DNA of 64,000 nucleotides, taken from 40CM-4-68-19 sp036513415. Lineage in GTDB: Bacteria > Myxococcota > Myxococcia > Myxococcales > 40CM-4-68-19. The translations under genes and the position numbers were made by a program. How positions within the stretch are numbered: position 1 is the first letter of the stretch; every line of letters starts with the position of its first letter. The stretch lies in contig DATBZA010000024.1 in the NCBI GenBank assembly GCA_036513415.1, positions 16,166 to 80,165 on the forward strand. Direction: 5' to 3'. Under the pieces are notes generated by a model. That model was not told where the DNA came from. It worked only from the letters and a program-made list of their open reading frames with translations, and ran no database searches. Shown here in pieces: positions 42,809 through 50,791 of the stretch.

Positions 42809-43075
42809 CTACAGGTTGTCCGCCGACTTCTGCAGCTCGGGATTGAAGTTGTCGCGCAGCCGGATCAGCGACGGGAACCGGGTCCGGTTGCGGTCCAGCA
42901 CGTAGCTGCCCTCGGGCTTCGTCAGCTCACCTTCGACGGTCACGTCGTTGAAGTCGATCACCGTGCGCTTTCGGACGACCACCTTGTCCGGTTCCTGGAT
43001 CACCTTGACGCCCGGCTTCTCCTCCGCCGCGGCGGAGAGGGACAAAAGCGCGATCAGGACGGTTCTCCTCAACAC
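42809..43075 (-). CDS. gltF: Small secreted protein at the GltF position
   Basis: 88 residues from a GTG at 43075 with a clear GGAGG ribosome-binding site. Signal peptide (MLRRTVLIALLSLSAAA) then a short periplasmic region with VVVRKRTVIDFNDVTVEGEL. This strand motif and the small size fit GltF, which lies between gltE and gltG in M. xanthus; no independent family motif supports the name, so it is by position. A 77-base gap to gltE and 7 bases to gltG. Its coding region is short enough to be missed by simple ORF callers. Confidence 0.65.
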   Translation of the reverse strand: MLRRTVLIALLSLSAAAEEKPGVKVIQEPDKVVVRKRTVIDFNDVTVEGELTKPEGSYVLDRNRTRFPSLIRLRDNFNPELQKSADNL

Positions 43076-43152
43076 GTTTCCTCCACTCCAGCTCAATGGG
43101 ACGATTGGCATCGGATCGCGTCCGGCCAACCGGCAGCTCGTCCGCCCGTCGC

Positions 43153-44367
43153 TCACCGGACAACCGCCGGGGGGCGCTTGTCGGGCACTTTCTCCAGGGA
43201 TGGTCCGGCGTCCGCGCTTTGTGCCAATTCCGACGGATCGAGGCCCGCGGCCGACGCGACAGGCACCGGCCTCGCCGCCTGGGCCGTGCTCTTCAGGCGC
43301 AGGTCGATCGCGGCGAGCTGGTTCTCCGCTTCCTTGAGGTGAGCAGCCTTGGGCAGCGCCGTGTACTCCTTGAACGCCCGGAGTGCCCCCTCCAGGTCTC
43401 CCTCCGCTTTCAGCGCCAGCGCCTTGCCATAGAGCGCGTCGTCCTGGTGCGGGTCGAAGGCGAGCACCTTCTCGTACTCGGCGCGCGCTTCCCGCGGCTT
43501 GCGGAGGCCCTCCAGCGCCCAGCCGCGAGCCAGATGCGTCTCCCATCGCATCGGGTCGAGCTGCGCCGCCCGGAGATAGGCTTGCTCGGCCATGGTGTAG
43601 TCGCGATAGCGGAGCGCGAGTGCGCCCAGGTTCGCCCACGCCGGGGCACAAGCTGCGTCGAGCCGAGTCGCCTCCTCGAAGTAGCTGCGCGCAGCGGCAA
43701 CGTCGTCGCGGCGCATCGCCAGGACTCCGAGGCTGTTGAGGATGCCGGCGTCCTTGGGGTCGAGCTTGCGGGCGTTGTTCAGCGCCGACTCGGCCAGGCG
43801 CACGCGGCCGCGGTCGGCCTCGATCGCGGCGAGATTCCGGTATGCGCTCGCATCGCGGGGGTGCCGCTCGAGCACGCTGCGGACGGCGGCCTCCGCCTGA
43901 TCGAGCTGGCGCTGGGACCGCAGCGCTGCCGCCAGCCCGTTCAACAGCCTGGGATCCCCGGGCGTTCGCTGGAGGCCGGCGCGAAGGACGGCCTCCGCTT
44001 CCGCCGGTGAATCCCGCAGAAGCCGGGCGAGGTTGAGCGCGGCTCCCACGTGCGCCGGATCCCTGGTGAGCGCCCGCGAGTACAGATCGGCCGCGGACTT
44101 CGGATCCAGAAGCCGCTCGGCGACCCAACCGGCATCGAAGTACGCCGCCGCGCTGTCCGGCGCTTTCGCCAGGTACAGCTCCAGGCGGACGCGCGCGGCC
44201 TCCCAGTCGCCCCGCGCCATCAGCTCGCGCGCCTCCTTGTGGAGGATGGCCGGAGGCAGATCGAGCAGTCGGCGCCGCTCCGCCGCCGCATCGGGCGCGG
44301 GCGGGCGCCGCGGAGCATGAGCGCACGCAACCGACAGCAGCAGCAGCGCCGCAACGAGCTTGCGCAT
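43153..44367 (-). CDS. gltE: TPR lipoprotein GltE/AglT-like
   Basis: 404 residues. N-terminal signal with a lipobox-like SVAC (Cys19), then about eight or nine TPR units (for example DVAAARSYFEEATRLDAACA, MAEQAYLRAAQLDPMRWETH) and a disordered Pro/Ala tail. In M. xanthus GltE (AglT) is a TPR lipoprotein of the periplasmic Glt complex. The ATG shares one base with the gltD stop (TGATG). Functional naming follows synteny plus the lipoprotein-TPR architecture. Confidence 0.82.
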   Translation of the reverse strand: MRKLVAALLLLSVACAHAPRRPPAPDAAAERRRLLDLPPAILHKEARELMARGDWEAARVRLELYLAKAPDSAAAYFDAGWVAERLLDPKSAADLYSRALTRDPAHVGAALNLARLLRDSPAEAEAVLRAGLQRTPGDPRLLNGLAAALRSQRQLDQAEAAVRSVLERHPRDASAYRNLAAIEADRGRVRLAESALNNARKLDPKDAGILNSLGVLAMRRDDVAAARSYFEEATRLDAACAPAWANLGALALRYRDYTMAEQAYLRAAQLDPMRWETHLARGWALEGLRKPREARAEYEKVLAFDPHQDDALYGKALALKAEGDLEGALRAFKEYTALPKAAHLKEAENQLAAIDLRLKSTAQAARPVPVASAAGLDPSELAQSADAGPSLEKVPDKRPPAVVR

Positions 44368-47300
44368 CAATGCCCCCCGCCGGTGAAGTCGGGCGCGACC
44401 ATGCTGGACAGCTCGGTGTCCATCAGCCGCGTCCGGTGCAGCTCGCCGTACGCGTCCGGCTGGTACTCGCGCAGGAAGTCCTGCGCCTTGAGCGCCCAGT
44501 CGGAGTAGACGCCTGACTTCTGCGAGACCTGGATGGCCTTGCCGAAGGCTTCCGTGGCCTTGTCCTCGAGCGGCAGCGCCTGTCCCTCGAGCGTGCTGCG
44601 GTACAGCTCCTGCTGCTCGGCATCCAGGCCGCGCGGCGTGGGCGCGTCCAGGAGCCCCTTGTTGAAGTTGCGGTATGCCTCGCCGATCCGCTCGAAGGAT
44701 GCCGTGCTCCACGTCGGGCTGCCGATGGCGACCACCTGGGCATAGCCCTCCAGCAGCTTCCCCAGGCGCGCGTTCTTGACCTTGAGCGCGTGCACGAGCT
44801 CCGACTGGCGGCTGTAGTGGAAATGAAGAGCGATGAACTCCTGGAACGCGGGCTCCACCCTCAAGAAGTGCGCGTGCGCCACTGCATCGATGACCGGGGG
44901 AGACGCCTTCTCGCTCTCCGGCAGACGCGTGAACCCTTGCGCCACCTCGGCGAGCACGGCGGCGGCGGCAGGCGACCTCATCTCGCGCAAGGCCAGCCCC
45001 TGCCTGTACCGCGCCAGGAGGATCTGCCCCTGCTTCGCGGTCCTCGCCCACTCCCGCTGGAACCCGGACCAGTGCGCGGCCGCACGCCGGAAGTCCTTCT
45101 GCCGTTCGAGGATCAGGCCGACGTTCCAGGCGATCCTGACGGCGTCCGGGCGGGCCCGGTAACGTTGGAGGTATTTCTGCGAGGCTTGCAGCGCTCCTGG
45201 GTCGTCCCCGAGGCCCTCGCGCCACACCGCTGCGTTGTAGAGCCAGTCCGCGGCCTTCTCGTCCGCCGGCCAGCGGGACTGTGCCTGCTCGTACCAGCGG
45301 ATCGCGTCGGCGGTTCGTCCGGAGCGCTCGCAGGCGCTCGCCAGCGCCGGAACGGTGAGCTTGACGATCTCCGGGTCCGCCCGGTACTCGCGCAGGAGCT
45401 GCTCACCGGCGGCAACCACCACGTCCAGCTGGTCCGCTTTGTCCGCGATCAACAGCGCGTTGTAGAGCGCTTTCGGGGCATGCTCGCTCTTCGGGTACCG
45501 GTCGACGAAGGCCCGGAACTCCTTCGCGGCGAGCGCGAAATCCTTCTTCTGCTCGAAGAGCTGCATCACATACTTGAACTTCGCCCCCTCACCGATCCGC
45601 GCAACCTCGGCCTGGAATTTCGAGCCGGGCGGGCACAGCTGCCGATCGTCGAGGAAACGTTGAGCAAGGTCGCTCAGGGCCAGCCACTCCTCCCGGGTGT
45701 TGAAGATGTCGAGCGACAGGTTGGCGGCCTTCTGCGACCAGGCGTCGGTGGGCCACTTGAGGATGATCTCGCCGAATCGATTCGCCGCCTCGACGAAGTG
45801 GCGGCGCTCGTAGAGCAGGAGCGCGACCTTGTAGCGGATGACGATCTCGTCCTTGGCGTCAGGCGCGATCCGGAGATAGCGTTCGCAGGCGTCGATCAGC
45901 TTCTGCTCGTTCTGCGGAATCGCCTCTTCCGGGGTGTCGCGCGTGAGGTCCTGGACCTGCACGGGGCGGCCGCGGTCCACCTGCCCCTTCGCCTTGCCCT
46001 CGTCGATCCGTGTCGCGTCCGCGAGCTCGCGCTTCTTCAGCCGGCCCTTGGCGACGTCGACGGACTTCTCCAGGGCGAGGATGGCGTTGTACGCGGCGCG
46101 CTGCGCGTACGAGCCGCGCGGATCAGCGTCGGCCACCTTGCCGTATTGCTCGGCGGCGGCGTCCCACTCCTCGAGCGCATAGAGGATCTCGGCCTGGTAG
46201 AACCGCATGCCGAGGGCGGCCTCGCTGCGCGGGAACGTGTCGAGGTACTGGCGGTAGATGTCCCGGGCAAGCCGGTAGGTCGCCACGCTCTTCGTCTTGA
46301 TCGCTTCCTGGTGGTAGTCCTGCACCAGCTCGCGCAGCGCGCTCTCCGCCAGGTCGTTCGCGTCCGCCACGGCGCCCTTCCGCTCCGCGTTGGCCCTTGC
46401 CCAGCCGCTTTCCGGGCCGTACTCCGCCACCAGCCGCTTCATCTCCGCGAGCACTTGATCGCGGCGCTGCAGCCTGTCGTACGCGAGGACGATCTTCTGC
46501 TGCCATGCCGGGGCCAGCACGTAGCCGGGCGCCCTTTGCTGGAGGAGGCGGTAGATGCGGATGGAGTGCTCGAACTTGCCGGCCTCGAAGTAGGTGGCCG
46601 CGAGCCTGCCGATGGCGTCGATGGCGTGCTCGCCCCCCTTCTCGGTCAGGTACGCGACGGCGCCCTCGACCGCGTCGACGCGCGCGTAGGCAAGCACGAT
46701 GTCCTTGAGCGCTTCGGCCTTGAGCTGAACCCTGTCGCGGCGCGTCTCGCCTTCCGCATACGCGATCACTTCCTGGAACTTCGCGATCGCGGCGGAATAG
46801 GCGCCCGCGTTGTAGTCGCACCAGGCCAGCTTGTAGAGGGCGAAGGGGTACAGCTTGGGGAGGCGGAACGAGGCCGCCTTCTCGAAGGCGGCCTGCGCGC
46901 GGGCAAGATCGTTGGCGGCGAAGAAGTGCTCGCCGATCTGCACGTAGGCGTCGGGGACGAAGCGGCTCCGCGGATACTGCTGGATCAGCGCGCCATACCG
47001 GGCGATTCCCTCCTCCCTGCTCCCGCTGTCGTAGTGGTTGTGCGCAGCGACGAAGAGGACTTCGTCGCGCCGCTCGTACCCGGGGTACCGGTCGAGCACG
47101 AGCTGGTAGAGCTGTAGCGCCTTCTTCCGGTACCCGTCGCTCCGCTGCGTGTCGGTCGTCGGTTCCGGGCCCGTGCGCGATCCGGACCACCGCCCCCAGG
47201 CCTCGTCGTAATCCTTGATTTCCTGTGACGAGGCAAAGCGCGCCTTCTCCCACCAGAGCTCTCCGAGCTGGAAGTAGAGGTCAGCCTTCCGATCGGTCTC

Positions 47301-47492
47301 CGGCATGCGCGGGATGAGCGCCTCGAGTTCCTGGATCAGCTCATCGCGCTTGCGATCCGCCGCCGCGTCGACCTTCATTTCTTCCGGTGTGAGCGCTGCC
47401 TCCGCCGGCGCCGGCTTCGGGCCGGAGGCCGGGGACGCCCATCCCGCGGGCGCCAGGGCGATCACGAGCGCCGCCAGTCCGCGCGCGGTCAT
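44367..47492 (-). CDS. gltD: Large periplasmic TPR protein GltD/AgmU-like
   Basis: 1041 residues. Signal peptide (MTARGLAALVIALAPAGWA), then helical repeats over the whole length, alternating TPR units (for example GIARYGALIQQYPRSRFVPD and YQLVLDRYPGYERRDEVLFV) with long charged helices. Large size, export signal and repeat style match AgmU/GltD, which in M. xanthus helps build the periplasmic part of the gliding machinery. The ATG at 47492 overlaps the gltC stop (ATGA); upstream in-frame residues are not signal-like. It is co-transcribed with gltC and gltE. Confidence 0.85.
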   Translation of the reverse strand: MTARGLAALVIALAPAGWASPASGPKPAPAEAALTPEEMKVDAAADRKRDELIQELEALIPRMPETDRKADLYFQLGELWWEKARFASSQEIKDYDEAWGRWSGSRTGPEPTTDTQRSDGYRKKALQLYQLVLDRYPGYERRDEVLFVAAHNHYDSGSREEGIARYGALIQQYPRSRFVPDAYVQIGEHFFAANDLARAQAAFEKAASFRLPKLYPFALYKLAWCDYNAGAYSAAIAKFQEVIAYAEGETRRDRVQLKAEALKDIVLAYARVDAVEGAVAYLTEKGGEHAIDAIGRLAATYFEAGKFEHSIRIYRLLQQRAPGYVLAPAWQQKIVLAYDRLQRRDQVLAEMKRLVAEYGPESGWARANAERKGAVADANDLAESALRELVQDYHQEAIKTKSVATYRLARDIYRQYLDTFPRSEAALGMRFYQAEILYALEEWDAAAEQYGKVADADPRGSYAQRAAYNAILALEKSVDVAKGRLKKRELADATRIDEGKAKGQVDRGRPVQVQDLTRDTPEEAIPQNEQKLIDACERYLRIAPDAKDEIVIRYKVALLLYERRHFVEAANRFGEIILKWPTDAWSQKAANLSLDIFNTREEWLALSDLAQRFLDDRQLCPPGSKFQAEVARIGEGAKFKYVMQLFEQKKDFALAAKEFRAFVDRYPKSEHAPKALYNALLIADKADQLDVVVAAGEQLLREYRADPEIVKLTVPALASACERSGRTADAIRWYEQAQSRWPADEKAADWLYNAAVWREGLGDDPGALQASQKYLQRYRARPDAVRIAWNVGLILERQKDFRRAAAHWSGFQREWARTAKQGQILLARYRQGLALREMRSPAAAAVLAEVAQGFTRLPESEKASPPVIDAVAHAHFLRVEPAFQEFIALHFHYSRQSELVHALKVKNARLGKLLEGYAQVVAIGSPTWSTASFERIGEAYRNFNKGLLDAPTPRGLDAEQQELYRSTLEGQALPLEDKATEAFGKAIQVSQKSGVYSDWALKAQDFLREYQPDAYGELHRTRLMDTELSSMVAPDFTGGGH

Positions 47493-48958
47493 TCTTCCTT
47501 GCTCCCCGCGCACGCGTCCTTGAGTGTGTACCGGTAGAAGCCGATCTCGTCGGGCCAGTACTCGCCGTCGAAGGGCCAATACTCGTGGCCGGTCTGCGGA
47601 ATCGCCGGGCGCCGGAGCTGCTGGGAAGCCAGCTGCGCGCTCACGTCGAAGCGCGACTCCAGCATCTCCTTCTCCCCCTTGGTGGTCTCGAACGCGATCA
47701 GCTCCTTGTCACACTCCAGCACGTCGATGAGCCGGGCCATGTCGGCGAGCCTGCCGCGGATGAACTTGCCGGCGAGCTGCTCGATCAGCTCCTTCTGCCG
47801 CGCGACGCCGTCGGCGAGCTCGGCGCCCAGGGCGCTGCCCGCCAAGGAGGAGTCCGCGCGGATGCGCGCCGACTCGCGGTCGAGCGCCTGGAGAAGGTCG
47901 CGGAAGGACCCGATGCGCTCGTTTTTCCGTAAGTATTGCTGCACGGCCGGCGGCAGGCGCGCGTCGCCAGGCCGGAGCATCCGCCAGTACTCGTCGAACG
48001 CAACGTCCAGCGCCAGGGTCTCCTTCACCCGGTCGCGCATGGGCAGATATTCCCGGTCGAACTTCCCCTGGGCCGCGCGCACCTGGGGATACAGGCAGCG
48101 CTGGTGGAAGATGATCGCGGTGAGGTTCAGCGCCTCGGGCGCGAACTCGTCGCGCAGGTGGGGCGAATGCAGACTGTGCAGCTTGCCCAGCGCGCCGCCC
48201 GGATCGCCGTTCTGCACGTCCGCGTAGGCGGCTTCGAAGAGCGCCTCGTCCCAGTGCCGGGAGAAGCGCGGCAGGTTCTGGTAGGCCGCGCTTGCTTCGG
48301 CGTAGCGGCGCATGCCGTAGAGCGTGCGGCCCAGGCCGATCCAGGCCAGCTCCCTCAGCTCAGGCGCGGTCCCGGGCAGGGCCACGATGCCGCGGAAGGT
48401 TTGCGCGGCCCTGGCCGGATCGGTGCGCTGCTGCAGCAGCCCCACCACGTACTGCGCCTGCGGCCAGGCTTGACTGCCTGCCGGCACGCGGCCGACGAAC
48501 CGCGCCGCATCGTCGTACCTGCCGGCGCGATAGGCGAGCAGGCCGAGGGAAGCGTGGACCCTCGCGAGCGCCTGCGGTTCCACCCCCGAGAACTGCTCGC
48601 CGTAAGCCTTGTCGAAGAGGTTGGGCGCGACCACCTCATCGCGAAGCTGGGCGGCGGCAGCGGAGGCCCCTTCGATCGCCTTCAGCCAATACGCGTGCGC
48701 CGGGCCGGCCTGCACGATCTGCGCGTAGTGAAAAAAGGCGCTGAAGGGCAGCCCCATGCGATCCAGCGCTTGCGCCAGGAAGTACTCGGCCCTGGCGCGA
48801 TCGTCCCCCGCCGCCGACCCGGCCGCCTGGCGGAAGCCGATCGCCGACTCCAGATTTCGGCCGTCGTGGAAGTCCTGCAGGGCGCGGGCAAGCGCGCCGT
48901 CCTGCGCTGCGGGCGCGGCGGCCGAGACGAGCAGGACGAGGATGTGCAACGGACGCAT
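47489..48958 (-). CDS. gltC: Exported TPR-type protein GltC-like
   Basis: 489 residues. Signal peptide (MRPLHILVLLVSAAAPAA) and helical repeat units (for example GRYDDAARFVGRVPAG, RRYAEASAAYQNLPRFSRHW). The C-terminus ends with a short domain rich in Trp/Tyr/Asp (EYWPFDGEYWPDEIGFYRYT) and a terminal Cys, the tail I associate with GltC. In M. xanthus GltC joins the outer-membrane GltA/GltB module. The gene is 11 bases after gltA and overlaps gltD by four bases. Confidence 0.85.
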   Translation of the reverse strand: MRPLHILVLLVSAAAPAAQDGALARALQDFHDGRNLESAIGFRQAAGSAAGDDRARAEYFLAQALDRMGLPFSAFFHYAQIVQAGPAHAYWLKAIEGASAAAAQLRDEVVAPNLFDKAYGEQFSGVEPQALARVHASLGLLAYRAGRYDDAARFVGRVPAGSQAWPQAQYVVGLLQQRTDPARAAQTFRGIVALPGTAPELRELAWIGLGRTLYGMRRYAEASAAYQNLPRFSRHWDEALFEAAYADVQNGDPGGALGKLHSLHSPHLRDEFAPEALNLTAIIFHQRCLYPQVRAAQGKFDREYLPMRDRVKETLALDVAFDEYWRMLRPGDARLPPAVQQYLRKNERIGSFRDLLQALDRESARIRADSSLAGSALGAELADGVARQKELIEQLAGKFIRGRLADMARLIDVLECDKELIAFETTKGEKEMLESRFDVSAQLASQQLRRPAIPQTGHEYWPFDGEYWPDEIGFYRYTLKDACAGSKEE

Positions 48959-48969
48959 GCGAGGAGTCC

Positions 48970-49806
48970 TCAGAAGAGCCAGCTCACGCCGCCCTGGAAG
49001 GTCAGGTTGTTGATCACGTCGGCCGACGGCCGGGCGAGGAGAGCCTTCGCCGCCCCGGCGTTGAGCTGTGCCTGCGTCCCGGGCGCTCCGAAAGCCCGCT
49101 CGTCGCAGCCGGAAGAGAGACCCGTGGCGCTCTGACCACCCGCCTCCGCGGCCTCGATCTTCACCACGTCGGCGTGGTTGCAGCCGTTCACCCGCGAGAC
49201 GTACCCGGAGTAGGCGAAGTCGCGCAGCTCGAGGCGGACCGTGAGCCGCTCGCTGAGGAAGACGCGCAGGCCAGCCCCCAGCGAGGCGATGGGACGATAC
49301 CCGGTGTCTCCGAACGTGCGGCCGGTGCCCGGATCGGTGGATGGCCGCAGCTGCAGCCGCGTCTTCGCCGCCCCCAGCCCGCCGTTCAGGTAGACGCCGA
49401 GGCGCAGGATCTTGCCGTCGAAGACGTTGAGCTTGCCGTAGATCGGCATCACCTCGAGGCCGGCCAGCGCGGCGCCGCGGACCAGGAGGGCCTCGGCGCT
49501 CTCCGGCGCCACGCGGGCCTTGGTGAGCAGCTCCTCAGAGAGCGTGCTCTGGACCGAGAGGGGGAAGTACCAGAGGCCGATCTGCGCCGCGAGGTTCTCC
49601 CGCAGGTGGTACGCCATTTCGGCGGAGAGGCCCGCGTGCATGCTGAACTTCGGGTTGACCTGCGTGCTGCCGAAGAAGGTCAGCTCCCAGCGGCCCGCCT
49701 CGGTGAACGGGCGCTGCTCGAGGACGTGGATCCGCACCGCGTCGGGGTCGGCCTGCTGCGCCGCCGCTGCTCCGCCGATGAGAAGGGCTGCGAAGAAGGG
49801 GCGCAT
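48970..49806 (-). CDS. gltA: Outer-membrane beta-barrel protein GltA-like
   Basis: 278 residues. Signal peptide (MRPFFAALLIGGAAAA), beta-strand rich barrel, and an aromatic C-terminus (LTFQGGVSWLF) fitting the outer-membrane targeting rule. The segment PIYGKLNVFDGKILRLGVYL resembles the corresponding PIYGKFNLASEMRVHFQAFL in the upstream barrel gene, showing that the two are paralogues. In M. xanthus GltA and GltB form the outer-membrane part that gathers at focal adhesions. It starts two bases after gltB. Confidence 0.8.
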   Translation of the reverse strand: MRPFFAALLIGGAAAAQQADPDAVRIHVLEQRPFTEAGRWELTFFGSTQVNPKFSMHAGLSAEMAYHLRENLAAQIGLWYFPLSVQSTLSEELLTKARVAPESAEALLVRGAALAGLEVMPIYGKLNVFDGKILRLGVYLNGGLGAAKTRLQLRPSTDPGTGRTFGDTGYRPIASLGAGLRVFLSERLTVRLELRDFAYSGYVSRVNGCNHADVVKIEAAEAGGQSATGLSSGCDERAFGAPGTQAQLNAGAAKALLARPSADVINNLTFQGGVSWLF

Positions 49807-49808
49807 GG

Positions 49809-50570
49809 TCAGAAGAGGAAGGAGAGGCCGGCGCCGAAGGTCGCGACGGCGGCGAGATAGGGCTTCTGCGCGCCGCTCGACGGATCGGTGAGGTCGTTGC
49901 CGCGCTTGTACGAGGAGCGGAAGAGGTACCCGCGCACTTCGGTGCGCAGGCTCCAGCGCTGGTTGAAGTAGAAGCGGAAGCCGCCGCCCACCAGCCCGAC
50001 GCCGGTCACCTTGTCACTCTGCTGGAAGCTCTGACAGGCGCCGGTGCCGGGGTCGGCGCAGAGGTTCACCGACTCGCGGTGGACCTGCGCCGCGCCCGCG
50101 CCGCCGAGCAGGAACGCCTGGAAATGGACCCGCATCTCCGAGGCCAGGTTGAACTTGCCGTAGATGGGGGCAATGCGCCCCACCGCGAACGCGCCGGCGC
50201 GAAGCTGGTTGTCGTTCGAGATCTCGTCCCCGACTTGCCCCGGGCTGCGCGGCCGCAGATCGGCGCGGGTGTTGCGCGCGAGAGTGGAGAGCGAGGCGTG
50301 GTTGAGGAGGACCTCGCCGCCGAGATCGAGCCACTCGTTCGGGTGATAGCTGACGGAGAAGAGCCCCCCGAGCTGGTCCACCAGCGCGGTGTTCAGCGCG
50401 ATGCCGAACGATAGCCCTGCCTCCCACTGGCCCGTCATGCTGTGGAGCTTGCCCTGGACCACGGTGGGCGCCCCGTCGGGCCCGTAGACGACCTCCTCCG
50501 CGCGCGCCGCCAGCGCGCCGCAAGCGAAGAACGCGGCCAGGGGCGCTGCGACAGACTTCGGAGGAAGCAT
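49809..50570 (-). CDS. gltB: Outer-membrane beta-barrel protein GltB-like, first gene of the Glt operon
   Basis: 253 residues from the ATG at 50570 (MLPPKSVAAPLAAFFACGAL, signal sequence). Barrel-type strands throughout, ending FGAGLSFLF. Paralogous to the next gene: both share the PIYGK(L/F)N segment and the late strand pattern RLTVRLELRDF versus RWSLRTEVRGY. A PNEWLDLGGEVLLNH stretch is present, and the C-terminal Phe fits outer-membrane targeting. The first gene of a nine-gene minus-strand transcript; the promoter must lie in the 221-base gap to the divergent ATPase gene. Which of the pair is GltA or GltB is assigned by order. Confidence 0.78.
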   Translation of the reverse strand: MLPPKSVAAPLAAFFACGALAARAEEVVYGPDGAPTVVQGKLHSMTGQWEAGLSFGIALNTALVDQLGGLFSVSYHPNEWLDLGGEVLLNHASLSTLARNTRADLRPRSPGQVGDEISNDNQLRAGAFAVGRIAPIYGKFNLASEMRVHFQAFLLGGAGAAQVHRESVNLCADPGTGACQSFQQSDKVTGVGLVGGGFRFYFNQRWSLRTEVRGYLFRSSYKRGNDLTDPSSGAQKPYLAAVATFGAGLSFLF

Positions 50571-50791
50571 CGGCGTCGGTCTCCGTTGCCCTGAAGGGCG
50601 AAAGAAGCTGCTGCTCGGCGGCGCCGGGGGCAAGGTCGGACGCTCGCTTTGCCGGTGCCGATCGTTCACGCGGCAACGCCAGCCATCCCGGATGCCGCAA
50701 ACTGGACGGGTGCGCGGCGCACCCGCGCGCACCCCCGCGCACAGGCCCGAAATGTGGCCGCTTCACTGGCCCATGGTATCGATCGAGGGCC

